A stretch of 64,000 nucleotides of DNA from Pseudomonas azotoformans (lineage in GTDB: Bacteria > Pseudomonadota > Gammaproteobacteria > Pseudomonadales > Pseudomonadaceae): contig NZ_CP014546.1 in NCBI RefSeq assembly GCF_001579805.1, positions 558,001 through 622,000 on the forward strand. The letters are read 5' to 3'. Made by a program: the position numbers and the translations under genes. The notes beneath the pieces were generated by a model, which did no database searches, had not been told where the DNA came from, and worked only from the letters and a program-made list of their open reading frames with translations. Below are positions 48,904-58,071 of this stretch, in pieces. Position 1 is the stretch's first letter. The number at the start of each line of letters is the position of its first letter.

Positions 48904-48917
48904 TTGATCTGGATCAA
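48904..48917. promoter_or_regulatory. ANR/FNR box upstream of cioA
   Basis: TTGATCTGGATCAA is a perfect match to the ANR/FNR consensus TTGAT-N4-ATCAA. It lies upstream of cioA and also upstream of the divergent MFS gene. ANR is known to repress cioAB in P. aeruginosa at low oxygen, so a role at cioA is most likely. Confidence 0.8.
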
Positions 48918-49064
48918 GCATTGCTGAAAGAGTAGTCCCATTTTCGATGTAGGACGGCGTGGTCTTTTGCCGCGTGACAGACTGCCTCAGATCAGTTCTT
49001 GCAACTATCTGTTACAACTTGATGATAATCTCGGCGTTCCCTCCGGCCCTGACCTGACCCCCCG

Positions 49065-50306
49065 ATGCCTAGTGAACCCGCGTTGTTGTTGCGTCACCAC
49101 CGCCCTTTCATCGCGTTCTGGCTGGCGCGCATCTTCACCGCCAGCGGTTTCCAGATGCTCACGGTGGCCATCGGTTGGAACCTCTACCAACTGACCGGCA
49201 ATGTGCTGGACCTGGGCCTGGTCGGCCTGGTGGAATTCGTGCCACGCGTATTGTTCATGCTGCACACCGGGCATGTGGCCGACCGCTATGAACGGCGCAA
49301 GGTCGCAGCCATCTGCCAGACCGTGCAGGCGTTGATCGCACTGTCCCTGGCCATCGGCGGGCTGACCGGCAATGTGACCCGCGAGATGATCTTCATCCTC
49401 GCCTTCCTGCTCGGTGCCGCGCGTTCGTTTGAAATGCCCACCACCCAGGCGATGCTGCCCAGCATCGTCCCCAGCATTTTATTCCCGCGAGCCGTGGCCT
49501 CGTCGCAGTCGGCCCAGCAACTGGCAACCATCGTCGCCCCGGCCCTCGGCGGATTGCTCTACGCGTTTGGCAGCGTGTGGGTCTATGGCCCCACGGTGGT
49601 GCTGTACCTTATCGCCTGCGTGCTGACCCTGAATTTGCCCGCCCGCCAGACGCCGCTCAACAAAGGCAAGGCGACCCTGGACTCCCTGCTCGCCGGTATC
49701 CGTTTCATCCGCAGCCGCCCGGACATCCTCGGCGCCATCTCCCTTGACCTGTTCGCCGTGCTGCTGGGCGGCGCCACCGCGTTGCTGCCGGTGTTTGCCA
49801 AAGACATCCTGTTGACCGGCGCCTGGGGCCTGGGCCTGCTGCGTTCGGCCCCGGCGGTGGGCGCGTTGTTGATGTCGCTGTGGCTGGCACGGTTTTCGGT
49901 GGACCGCCATGTGGGCCGTGTGATGTTCACCGCCGTCGGCGTGTTCGGCGTGGCGACCATCGCCTTCGGCCTGTCGACTTCGTTCTGGTTTTCCTTAGGC
50001 GTGCTGGTGGTGCTGGGCGCGGCGGACATGATCAGCATGGTCATCCGCGCCTCCTTTGTGCAGTTGGAGACGCCGGATGAAATGCGCGGGCGGGTCAGTG
50101 CGGTCAATGGCTTGTTTATCGGCGCGTCCAACCAGTTGGGCGAGTTCGAATCCGGGATTACCGCCCACTGGTTCGGCACCGTGCCCGCCGTGGTCATGGG
50201 CGGGATCGGAACGCTGGTGGTGACCGGGGTCTGGATCAAGCTGTTCCCGACCCTGGCCAACCGTGACCGCATGCATGTGCCCGTGGAAGAACCCGCGAAG
50301 GTCTAG
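49065..50306 (+). CDS. MFS exporter (MFS_3 / enterobactin-exporter-like)
   Basis: This 413-residue transporter has 12 predicted helices. It has the conserved loop between helices 2 and 3 (GHVADRYERRKVAAIC) and the MFS_3-type start FWLARIFTASGFQMLTVAIGWNLYQLTG. The substrate is unknown. The ATG at 49065 has no strong Shine-Dalgarno sequence. It is divergent from cioA across 318 bases that carry the ANR box, so it may share its control. It overlaps the next convergent gene by a few bases at the stop. Confidence 0.8.
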   Translation: MPSEPALLLRHHRPFIAFWLARIFTASGFQMLTVAIGWNLYQLTGNVLDLGLVGLVEFVPRVLFMLHTGHVADRYERRKVAAICQTVQALIALSLAIGGLTGNVTREMIFILAFLLGAARSFEMPTTQAMLPSIVPSILFPRAVASSQSAQQLATIVAPALGGLLYAFGSVWVYGPTVVLYLIACVLTLNLPARQTPLNKGKATLDSLLAGIRFIRSRPDILGAISLDLFAVLLGGATALLPVFAKDILLTGAWGLGLLRSAPAVGALLMSLWLARFSVDRHVGRVMFTAVGVFGVATIAFGLSTSFWFSLGVLVVLGAADMISMVIRASFVQLETPDEMRGRVSAVNGLFIGASNQLGEFESGITAHWFGTVPAVVMGGIGTLVVTGVWIKLFPTLANRDRMHVPVEEPAKV

Positions 50307-52486
50307 AGCACCTTGTCGAGGGTGATGGGAAATTCCCGCACCCGCTTGCCGGTGGCGTGATAAATCGCATTGGCCACCGCCGCTGCGACCCCGACGATAC
50401 CAATCTCACCGACGCCCTTGGACCCCAAGGCATTGACGATCTCGTCGGGTTCTTCGACAAACACCACATCAATGTCGCCAATATCGGCGTTAACCGGAAT
50501 GTGGTACTCCGCCAGGCTATGGTTCATATAGCGCCCCAACTGATGGTCGATCTGGGTTTCTTCATGCAATGCCATGCCGATGCCCCACACCACCCCGCCG
50601 AGGATCTGGCTGCGGGCCATCTTCGGGTTGACCACTCGCCCGGCGGCAATCGCGCTGACTACCCGACGAACCTTGATGGTGCCCAGGTCTTCATCCACCT
50701 GCACTTCGACGAAGACAGCTGAGTGGGTGGCCGTGCTGTAGCCCTCGCGTTTTTTATCGGGCTCACTGTCGACCTGCATCTCCAGCGCATCTTCGCCGCT
50801 GTCCTTGACCAACTGTGCCAGCGACACACTCACGTCGCCGGTATGCAGTTGGCCCTCTTCGAAGCGCACGGTTTCGGCGTCCTTGAACACCGGGTAAGTC
50901 TGCCGTGCGATGTTCAGCAGTTTGGCATTCAAGGCCTCGCAGGCTTGCTGCACGGCAGTGCCGACGGAGGACACGGTGAATGAACCGCCCTGCAACGGCG
51001 CGGTGGGCAATGATGAATCACCCAGCAGAAATGCCACGTCTTCGACCGCCACACCACTGGCCTGGGCCGCAATCTGGGTCATCACCGTGTAGGTACCGGT
51101 GCCGATATCGGTGGTGGCGCTGCTGACGGTCAGCTTGCCCAGCGCATCGATGCGCGCCTTGGCGCTGGCCTTCATCTGCATGGCTTCCCACACGCCGCCG
51201 GCCATGCCCCAACCGATCAACTGGCGGCCGTCGCGCATGCTGCGCGGTTCCGGGTTGCGCTGGCGCCAGCCAAATCGCTCGGCGCCTTCACGGTAACACT
51301 CGCGCAGGGCTTTGCTCGACCAGGGCTTGTCGTCGTTCTGGTTGCGTTCGGCGTAGTTGATCAGCCGCAGTTGCACCGGGTCGATGCCTAGCGCGCAGGC
51401 CAGTTCATCCATGGCGCACTCCAGGCCGATCACGCCGAGGGCTGCGCCGGGCGCACGCATGTCCAACGGCGTGAACACGTCCAGGGGCACCAGTTTGTAG
51501 GTCAGCTGTACGTTGTCGCAGTGGTAGAGCATGCCGCTCCATTCCACGACGTGTTCGCTGAAGTCTTCGAAGCGCGAGGTCTGGCCAATGGCTGTGTGCC
51601 CCAATGCCAGCAAGCGCCCGTTGGCGGCGGCGCCGAGTTGCAGGCGCTGTAATGTGCGCGGGCGATAGCCAAACGTGAACATCTGCTGGCGCGTCAGCGT
51701 GACCCGCACCGAACGCTTGAGCGCCAACGAGGCCATCACGGCCAGCGGCAATTGGTACTGCGGGCGCAGGCCGGAACCAAACGCGCCACCAACAAACGCG
51801 GCGAAGATGCGCACCTGGCTTTTATCCAGGCCGAAGACTTTTTGCACATAGGCCTGGCAGTTCTGCGGGCCCTGGGTCTTGTCATGGATATGCAGGGTGC
51901 CGTCCGGCTGATACAGCACCGTGCTGGCGTGGGGCTCCATCGGGTTGTGATGTTCGATGGGCGTGCTGTAGTGCACATCCAGGCTGACGGCGGCAGCGGT
52001 CCATTCGGCCTGGAAGTTGCCACGCGGTTCGGGCGGGGTTTGCGGCGAGGCGTGGGCCTGATCCTGCAGGGCCACCAAGTCGGTTTCGAAGGCTTCGGTT
52101 TCGTATTCGATGTCCACCAGTGAACCGGCATGCCGCGCCAGTTCAAGGTTGTCGGCGATCACCAGGGCCAGCGGCTGGCCGCTGTACAGCACGCGATCGT
52201 TGTAGAGCGGACGAAACGGCGAGCCGTCGGCGGCGTCGGCGTCCTGGAAAGCGTCATCATAGCTGGCGATTTTGGGGCGGTTGAGGTGATGGATCACCGC
52301 CACCACGCCCGGCAGCGCCAGTGCCTTGGAAGCATCGATGTGCAACACACGGCCTTTGGCGACGGTACTGGAGACCACGCTGCCGTGCAGCAGGCCTTCC
52401 TCGGAAAACTCACCGGCATAACGCGCTTTACCTGTGACCTTGAGCAGACCGTCGACCCGGTCCAAGGGTTTGCCGATAGCGGTCAT
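50303..52486 (-). CDS. Aldehyde/xanthine oxidoreductase molybdenum subunit (PaoC-like)
   Basis: This 727-residue subunit is the molybdopterin-binding subunit of the xanthine oxidase family. The active-site glutamate motif KGVGEIG near the C-terminus and the glycine-rich molybdopterin loops (GGAFGSGLRPQY, ALGVIGLECAMDELA) are present. Together with the two upstream genes it forms a three-subunit enzyme of PaoABC/YagTSR type, known to oxidise aromatic aldehydes to acids in the periplasm or cytoplasm with electrons passing to iron-sulfur clusters. The start ATG 52486 overlaps the preceding stop. No paoD/xdhC-type maturation gene is visible next to it. Confidence 0.88.
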   Translation of the reverse strand: MTAIGKPLDRVDGLLKVTGKARYAGEFSEEGLLHGSVVSSTVAKGRVLHIDASKALALPGVVAVIHHLNRPKIASYDDAFQDADAADGSPFRPLYNDRVLYSGQPLALVIADNLELARHAGSLVDIEYETEAFETDLVALQDQAHASPQTPPEPRGNFQAEWTAAAVSLDVHYSTPIEHHNPMEPHASTVLYQPDGTLHIHDKTQGPQNCQAYVQKVFGLDKSQVRIFAAFVGGAFGSGLRPQYQLPLAVMASLALKRSVRVTLTRQQMFTFGYRPRTLQRLQLGAAANGRLLALGHTAIGQTSRFEDFSEHVVEWSGMLYHCDNVQLTYKLVPLDVFTPLDMRAPGAALGVIGLECAMDELACALGIDPVQLRLINYAERNQNDDKPWSSKALRECYREGAERFGWRQRNPEPRSMRDGRQLIGWGMAGGVWEAMQMKASAKARIDALGKLTVSSATTDIGTGTYTVMTQIAAQASGVAVEDVAFLLGDSSLPTAPLQGGSFTVSSVGTAVQQACEALNAKLLNIARQTYPVFKDAETVRFEEGQLHTGDVSVSLAQLVKDSGEDALEMQVDSEPDKKREGYSTATHSAVFVEVQVDEDLGTIKVRRVVSAIAAGRVVNPKMARSQILGGVVWGIGMALHEETQIDHQLGRYMNHSLAEYHIPVNADIGDIDVVFVEEPDEIVNALGSKGVGEIGIVGVAAAVANAIYHATGKRVREFPITLDKVL

Positions 52487-53472
52487 GGGCGCTCTCCTGC
52501 GACAGCCGCATCACTCAGGGCACGAATAATCCCCCGGCGTGCCAGCTTGATCTTGAAGCCGTTGTGTTCCAGGGGTTCTGCGTCTTGCAGCAGCGCGTCG
52601 GCGGCGTGGCTGAAGGTTTCGCGGCTGACGAGCTGGCCGATCAACGCGGCTTCCACGGCACGATCACGCCAGGGTTTATGGGCCACGCCGCCAAGGGCCA
52701 GGCGCGCGTCGACGATGCGGTCGCCGTCCAGCTCCAACGCTGCAGCAACGGACACCAGGGCGAACGCATAGGAAGCGCGGTCGCGGATTTTCAGGTAGTT
52801 GCTGTGGTTTGCCAGGTTGTCGGCGGGCAGTTCGATGGCGGTGATCAGCTCATCGTCAGCCAATTGGTTATCACGCTGCGGCGCATCGCCGGGCAGGCGA
52901 TGGAAGTCGGCAAACTCGATAACACGAGCACCTGCACGACCTTCCACATGCACTCGCGCGTCCAACGCCGCCAACGCCACGCACATGTCGGAAGGATGGG
53001 TCGCGACGCACTGTTCACTGGCGCCGAGAATGGCATGAATGCGATTCAACCCCGTGCGTGCCGGGCAGCCGCTGCCGGGCTCGCGCTTATTGCACGGCAC
53101 CGTGGCGTCATAAAAGTAGTAACAACGGGTGCGCTGCAACAGATTGCCGCCGGTACTGGCCATATTGCGCAGCTGCGGCGAGGCACCCGCGAGGATGGCC
53201 TGGGACAGCAGCGGGTAACGCTGTTCGATCAGCGGGTGCCAGGCCAGGTCGGCGTTGCTCACCAGGGCGCCGATCAGCAGTCCGCCCTCGGCGGTTGCCT
53301 GAACCTCATTTAACGGCAGCCCTGTGATGTCGATGAGATGCTCGGGGCGGCTGATGTTTTCTTTCATCAGGTCCAGCAGGTTGGTACCACCCGCGATGAA
53401 CCGCGAGGCGGCGCTGCTCAGGTGTACCGCTTCCTGCACATCGGCCGGCTTGCTGTAGTGGAAGGGATTCAT
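52483..53472 (-). CDS. Aldehyde oxidoreductase FAD subunit (PaoB-like)
   Basis: This 329-residue FAD-binding subunit has the flavin motif FIAGGTNLLDLMKE at about 27-40. An added four-cysteine segment (RCYYFYDATVPCNK...GSGCPAR...QC) probably binds a 4Fe-4S cluster, as in PaoB and hydroxybenzoyl-CoA reductases. It transfers electrons from the molybdenum subunit. It overlaps both neighbours by four bases (ATGA). The length is right for the family. Confidence 0.88.
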   Translation of the reverse strand: MNPFHYSKPADVQEAVHLSSAASRFIAGGTNLLDLMKENISRPEHLIDITGLPLNEVQATAEGGLLIGALVSNADLAWHPLIEQRYPLLSQAILAGASPQLRNMASTGGNLLQRTRCYYFYDATVPCNKREPGSGCPARTGLNRIHAILGASEQCVATHPSDMCVALAALDARVHVEGRAGARVIEFADFHRLPGDAPQRDNQLADDELITAIELPADNLANHSNYLKIRDRASYAFALVSVAAALELDGDRIVDARLALGGVAHKPWRDRAVEAALIGQLVSRETFSHAADALLQDAEPLEHNGFKIKLARRGIIRALSDAAVAGERP

Positions 53473-53975
53473 CGCTCACCTCCCACGACGTCTGCAATGG
53501 CATCGCGGATATTGCTGTAGGCGCCGCAGCGACACAGGTTGCCGCTCATCAGCTCCTGGATCTGGGCAGGGTCGTAGGCGCGGCCTTCATTGGTCAAGCC
53601 GACCGCCGAGCAGATCTGGCCGGGGGTGCAGTAACCGCATTGGAAGGCGTCGTGTGTGATGAAGGCTTGCTGCATCGGGTGCAGTTGGTCGCCGTCGGCC
53701 AGGCCTTCGATGGTGGTCAGCTCGGCGCCGTCGCACATCACCGCCAGGGTCAGGCAGGCATTGATGCGCTTGCCGTCGCGCAGCACCGTGCAGGCACCGC
53801 ATTGGCCGTGGTCGCAGCCTTTTTTGCTGCCAACCAAGTCGAGCTGTTCGCGCAACAGGTCAAGCAGCGTGGTCCAGGGCAACACATCCAGCTGGCGGTC
53901 CTGGCCGTTGAGGCGCAGGCGTATCGAGTGGCTGACGAACGGCTGGGCCGCCGCGCCATTGGGGGTCGCGCTCAT
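53469..53975 (-). CDS. Aldehyde oxidoreductase 2Fe-2S subunit (PaoA-like)
   Basis: This 168-residue iron-sulfur subunit carries two 2Fe-2S cysteine sets: GCDHGQCGACTVL with a later C, and CGYCTPGQIC plus CRCGAY. ATG 53975 has GAGG five bases upstream; an in-frame GTG two codons earlier is possible. A Tat-type signal is absent, unlike some PaoA proteins, so the enzyme may be cytoplasmic. It is first of the three-gene operon. Confidence 0.88.
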   Translation of the reverse strand: MSATPNGAAAQPFVSHSIRLRLNGQDRQLDVLPWTTLLDLLREQLDLVGSKKGCDHGQCGACTVLRDGKRINACLTLAVMCDGAELTTIEGLADGDQLHPMQQAFITHDAFQCGYCTPGQICSAVGLTNEGRAYDPAQIQELMSGNLCRCGAYSNIRDAIADVVGGER

Positions 53976-54070
53976 AAACACCTCACGGGTTGGTGTACAT
54001 CCGCGGCGTTAGGAAAGTCGCCGTCTCAGGGGTACGACTTCCCGGGGTATTGAGCGTTCAAGCTGATTGA

Positions 54071-54517
54071 TCAGCGGATATTGAGCTGCGTGGTCAGGGT
54101 ATTTTGCGGCGGGTTGATCGAGGAATTGCTGTACTGGAACCAGCCTTGGGCCTCGACATTCAGGTCAAACACATAGATGTAGCCCATCAGTGTGCCCGCG
54201 CCGTTGCACACTTCGCTGATGTTGCCGACCTGACAAACCGCCGTGCGTTGCCCATTCAATTCGGCGCCATCGAAGCGGCCCATGGGGTTGTTACCCAGGC
54301 CCACCTCCATCACGGAAACCTTGGTAGGCCCACGGTGCGTACACATCTGTGTGCTCTGCGCGCGCTCGGGGATGCTTTCCTTACACGCTGCCGACTCGAC
54401 CTGGAACACACGCACTTCGCTCAACGGCGGTGCAGTCGCGCCCCAGGCCGGTGCTGCGCCGAGCAACAGGCCGATACAGGGGATCAGGGCTAGACTCCAC
54501 GGGCTGGGGTTTTTCAT
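54071..54517 (-). CDS. Secreted protein, possibly DUF4879/YolA-like
   Basis: This 148-residue protein has a signal peptide (MKNPSPWSLALIPCIGLLLGAAPAWGA). The mature part has paired cysteines (ACKES, MCTHRG, VCQVG, VCNG) that could form two disulfides, and a beta-rich end (GYIYVFDLNVEAQGWFQYSNS). It reminds me of DUF4879/YolA proteins, but I cannot confirm that. The function is unknown. It is transcribed alone between the aldehyde-oxidase operon and the NCS2 gene. Confidence 0.6.
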   Translation of the reverse strand: MKNPSPWSLALIPCIGLLLGAAPAWGATAPPLSEVRVFQVESAACKESIPERAQSTQMCTHRGPTKVSVMEVGLGNNPMGRFDGAELNGQRTAVCQVGNISEVCNGAGTLMGYIYVFDLNVEAQGWFQYSNSSINPPQNTLTTQLNIR

Positions 54518-54690
54518 GCGGCAAGTGACCTTCGTTTAAACGTCGGCGCAGTATGCCTCAAGGCCTCGGCTGCTGGTATGATGCGCCGCTTTTTCCGATC
54601 CTCTCTGAAACCACAGGCGCTTGGCGCAGTTTGTGCTTTGACTTAGAGGTCAACAAATCACGACGCCACAGAGCGTCACAGGGAGCCGGC

Positions 54691-55986
54691 ATGCTGGAAA
54701 AGCTGTTTCAACTCAAGGCACACAACACCAACGTGCGCACCGAAATTCTCGCGGGCATCACGACATTCCTGGCCATGGCCTACATTCTGTTCGTGAACCC
54801 GAGCATCCTCGGCGAGACCGGCATGGACAAGGGCGCGGTGTTCGTCGCGACCTGCCTGGCCGCTGCCATCGGTTCGACCGTGATGGGCCTGATCGCCAAC
54901 TACCCGATCGCCCTCGCGCCGGGCATGGGCCTCAACGCCTTCTTTACCTACACCGTGGTCCTGCACATGGGCCATACCTGGCAGGTGGCGCTGGGTGCGG
55001 TGTTTATTTCGGCGGTGCTGTTCTTCCTGCTGTCGATCTTCCGTATTCGTGAATGGATCATCAACGCCATCCCACTGCCGCTGCGCTCGGCGATTGCCGC
55101 CGGTATCGGCCTGTTCCTGGCGTTGATCGCCCTGCACAACGCCGGCATCGTAGTCGGCAACCCCAACACTCTCGTGGGCCTGGGTGACCTGAAAAAACCC
55201 GCGCCGATCCTGGCTACGTTCGGCTTTATCCTGATCGTCGCCCTGGAAGCCTTGGCGGTACGCGGTGCCGTGCTGATCGGCATCCTGGCGGTGACCATCG
55301 TTTCGATCCTGCTGGGCGTCACCGCGTTCGGCGGCGTTGTCTCGATGCCGCCTTCCCTGGCACCGACCTTCCTGCAACTGGATATCAAAGGCGCGTTGGA
55401 TATCGGCCTGGTCAGCGTGATCTTCGCCTTCCTGTTCGTTGACCTGTTCGACAACTCCGGCACCCTGATCGGCGTGGCCAAGCGTGCCGGCCTGATGGGC
55501 AAGGACGGTCACATGCCGAAAATGGGCCGTGCGCTGATCGCCGACAGTACCGCCGCCATGGCCGGCTCGCTGCTGGGTACGTCGACCACCACCAGCTACA
55601 TTGAATCGGCTGCAGGCGTGAGCGCCGGTGGCCGCACCGGCTTGACCGCCATCGTGGTCGCGATCCTGTTCCTGTTGGCCCTGTTCTTCTCGCCGCTGGC
55701 CGCCAGCGTACCGGCCTTCGCCACTGCGCCGGCACTGCTGTTCGTGGCGGTGTTGATGACCCAGGGCCTGGCCGAAATCGACTGGGACGACATCACCGTT
55801 GCAGCGCCGGTGGTGATCACCGCCCTGGCGATGCCTTTCACCTATTCCATCGCCAACGGCATCGCCTTCGGTTTCATCGCCTGGACCGCCATCAAGCTGC
55901 TTTCGGGCCGCTACCGTGAGCTGAACCCGGCGCTGGTGATTCTGTCGATTCTATTTGTGATCAAGCTGGGCTGGTTCAACGCATGA
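54691..55986 (+). CDS. NCS2-family purine permease (AzgA-like)
   Basis: This 431-residue transporter has 12-14 membrane segments. ATG 54691 ([24 protein letters not shown]) follows CAGGGAG; the open frame runs back to 54553 without a better start. AzgA/PbuG features include the [10 protein letters not shown] helix and [15 protein letters not shown]. It probably imports adenine, guanine or hypoxanthine with protons. It overlaps trmA by four bases (ATGA), so the two are co-translated. No purine riboswitch-like fold was evident in the 170-base leader. Confidence 0.88.
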   Translation: MLEKLFQLKAHNTNVRTEILAGITTFLAMAYILFVNPSILGETGMDKGAVFVATCLAAAIGSTVMGLIANYPIALAPGMGLNAFFTYTVVLHMGHTWQVALGAVFISAVLFFLLSIFRIREWIINAIPLPLRSAIAAGIGLFLALIALHNAGIVVGNPNTLVGLGDLKKPAPILATFGFILIVALEALAVRGAVLIGILAVTIVSILLGVTAFGGVVSMPPSLAPTFLQLDIKGALDIGLVSVIFAFLFVDLFDNSGTLIGVAKRAGLMGKDGHMPKMGRALIADSTAAMAGSLLGTSTTTSYIESAAGVSAGGRTGLTAIVVAILFLLALFFSPLAASVPAFATAPALLFVAVLMTQGLAEIDWDDITVAAPVVITALAMPFTYSIANGIAFGFIAWTAIKLLSGRYRELNPALVILSILFVIKLGWFNA

Positions 55987-57062
55987 CTTTTGACGCCGCA
56001 AGCTACACCGCTCAACTGCAAGACAAGGTCACGCGCTTGCGTGACCTGCTGGCCCCGTTCGACGCGCCAGCGCCGCAGGTCTTCGACTCGCCGCTGCAGC
56101 ACTTCCGTCTGCGCGCGGAGTTCCGCCTGTGGCGCGAGGGCGGTGAGCGCCACTACGCGATGTTTTCCCAGGACGACAAGCGCACGCCGATCCTGATCGA
56201 AGAATTCCCCATCGCCAGCCTGCGTATCAACCAGTTGATGCCGCAACTCAAGGCCGCCTGGCAAGCCAGCGCCGCCCTGAGCCACAAGCTGTTCCAAGTG
56301 GAGTTCCTCACTACCCTGGCCGGCGACGCGATGATCACCCTGTGCTATCACCGCCCGCTGGACGAGCATTGGCACACCGCCGCTAACCAACTGGCAGCTG
56401 ACTTGAATGTCAGCATCATCGGCCGCTCCAAGGGCAAGCGCGATGTGATCGGCCATGACTACGTGGTGGAAAAACTCGACGTCGGCGGCCGCACCTTCAG
56501 CTACCGCCAACCCGAAGGCGCCTTCACCCAGCCCAACGGCACGGTGAACCAGAAGATGCTCAACTGGGCTTATGAAGCCCTGGGTGATCGCCCGGATGAT
56601 CTGCTGGAGCTGTATTGCGGCAACGGCAACTTCACCCTGCCCCTGGCCACCCGCGTGCGCAAAGTACTGGCTACCGAAATCAGCAAGACCTCGGTGAATG
56701 CGGCGCTGAGCAACCTCGATGAAAACGCGGTGGATAACGTCACCCTGGTGCGCCTGTCAGCCGAAGAACTCACCGAAGCGCTGAACGAAGTGCGTCCGTT
56801 CCGTCGCCTGCACGGCATCGACCTGAAAAGCTATGAATTCGGCAGCGTCTTCGTCGACCCGCCGCGCGCCGGCATGGACCCGGACACCTGCGAGTTGACC
56901 CGGCGCTTCGACAACATCCTGTACATCTCCTGCAACCCGGAGACGTTGGCGGCGAACATTGCGCAACTGCATGACACGCACAAGATCACCCAGTGTGCGA
57001 TGTTTGACCAGTTCCCGTGGACGCACCATATGGAGTCCGGGGTGTTATTGACCCGGCGGTAA
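55983..57062 (+). CDS. trmA: tRNA (uracil-5-)-methyltransferase
   Basis: This 359-residue enzyme makes 5-methyluridine at position 54 of tRNA with SAM. The SAM motif [21 protein letters not shown] and the catalytic cysteine in [10 protein letters not shown] are all present. The start overlaps the purine permease stop. The 3' end overlaps the DUF2442 gene tail-to-tail by 18 bases. The length fits the family. Confidence 0.95.
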   Translation: MTFDAASYTAQLQDKVTRLRDLLAPFDAPAPQVFDSPLQHFRLRAEFRLWREGGERHYAMFSQDDKRTPILIEEFPIASLRINQLMPQLKAAWQASAALSHKLFQVEFLTTLAGDAMITLCYHRPLDEHWHTAANQLAADLNVSIIGRSKGKRDVIGHDYVVEKLDVGGRTFSYRQPEGAFTQPNGTVNQKMLNWAYEALGDRPDDLLELYCGNGNFTLPLATRVRKVLATEISKTSVNAALSNLDENAVDNVTLVRLSAEELTEALNEVRPFRRLHGIDLKSYEFGSVFVDPPRAGMDPDTCELTRRFDNILYISCNPETLAANIAQLHDTHKITQCAMFDQFPWTHHMESGVLLTRR

Positions 57063-57512
57063 CTCAACGTCTTCCGGTTCCTTCTTGCGCGGCCGCCCGC
57101 CCTTCTTGCCATTGGCACGGGCGGCGGCGGCTTTGGCGGCGCTGCTTTTGCGGCCGTTGCGCGAGGCCACCAGGCTGGTGGCCAGGTCCATCAGCGGTTT
57201 GCTGGTGGCGATCAGGCCCGTGACTGAAACGTCCAGGTCCTGGGCCTCACAGCACAGCGCCTTGCCGCCAAAGCCAACTTCCAGTTGCGCAAAGTCCTCC
57301 AGGGAAAACCCCTCGAACTCGGGCAGACCAGCCACTGGCAGTACAACACGACTGCCGTCGCTAAAGCCGATGGAAATGCAGTTGTCTTCATAACGCACAG
57401 AGCTGGCACGGGCATAAAGGTGCCGTGTCTTGCGCCCTCGGGCTATCGCCTTTTCGACGTCGGCCTCAGTGAGCGGTTTATAGGGTACAGCTTTGGCTTT
57501 TACGATTTTCAT
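57045..57512 (-). CDS. DUF2442-family protein
   Basis: This 155-residue protein has a DUF2442 core ([28 protein letters not shown]) and a basic C-terminal tail rich in Lys/Arg/Ala ([18 protein letters not shown]), which could bind nucleic acid like an AT-hook. It starts with ATGA overlapping the DUF4160 stop. DUF2442 proteins often pair with DUF4160 proteins, a layout that looks like a toxin-antitoxin or small regulatory pair, though the roles are unproven. Confidence 0.75.
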   Translation of the reverse strand: MKIVKAKAVPYKPLTEADVEKAIARGRKTRHLYARASSVRYEDNCISIGFSDGSRVVLPVAGLPEFEGFSLEDFAQLEVGFGGKALCCEAQDLDVSVTGLIATSKPLMDLATSLVASRNGRKSSAAKAAAARANGKKGGRPRKKEPEDVELPPGQ

Positions 57513-57937
57513 AAATCAATCCCCACGCAGTCTGGTGCTCTTACCAGATTCAGAATTGTCCGTTGCGCCACGACATCGTGCCGGGCGCTTGCGATGACAT
57601 GGACTCCACGTCGAATCACCAACCCTGGCACCAATTCACCGGCGTCCCAATCCCAGGAATGATTCTCCAGGCAGACCGTTTGCAGGTATTCCCACCAGAT
57701 CCTGCGTGCCCGCGCCAAGTAGTGCCGCTGCATGATCGCCCCACGTATTTCTTTCAAAACCGCCATGGGTGGCTGCCGCCGCTCAGGCTCTACGTCCCAC
57801 AACTCCACTTCCCCATGCAGAAAGCTGAAACGAAAACGCGCATCCCATTCGTTCCCCCGCACATGCACATGGGGCGGGCAATGCTCATCCCTGATAAACA
57901 CCGAAATCACATAGCCTTTGTAAGTGCCTACTCTCAT
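57509..57937 (-). CDS. DUF4160-family protein
   Basis: This 142-residue protein has the DUF4160 signature of a short beta-rich N-terminal part with PPHVHVRGNEWDARF, that is a His-x-His-Val pair near residue 24 that could bind metal or catalyse. The C-terminal half is not assigned. It is first in the two-gene unit with DUF2442, which overlaps it by four bases. GAGAGTAG upstream of ATG 57937 is a weak ribosome-binding site. Confidence 0.75.
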   Translation of the reverse strand: MRVGTYKGYVISVFIRDEHCPPHVHVRGNEWDARFRFSFLHGEVELWDVEPERRQPPMAVLKEIRGAIMQRHYLARARRIWWEYLQTVCLENHSWDWDAGELVPGLVIRRGVHVIASARHDVVAQRTILNLVRAPDCVGIDL

Positions 57938-58041
57938 CGTAACCCATCCGTTAGGTTATTTTCCGCCAAGTAACAATTTTCCCTTGTCACCCGACAACCG
58001 GCTCCATTTCCCAGAGCTGTTTCACAGATTAGTAAGCACAA

Positions 58042-58064
58042 AAAACCCGGCGAATGCCGGGTTG
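58042..58064 (-). terminator. has operon terminator
   Basis: AACCCGGC and GCCGGGTT around GAAT (58044-58063) form a hairpin followed on the minus strand by six T residues, just after hasF. Confidence 0.9.
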
Positions 58065-58071
58065 TAACCGC

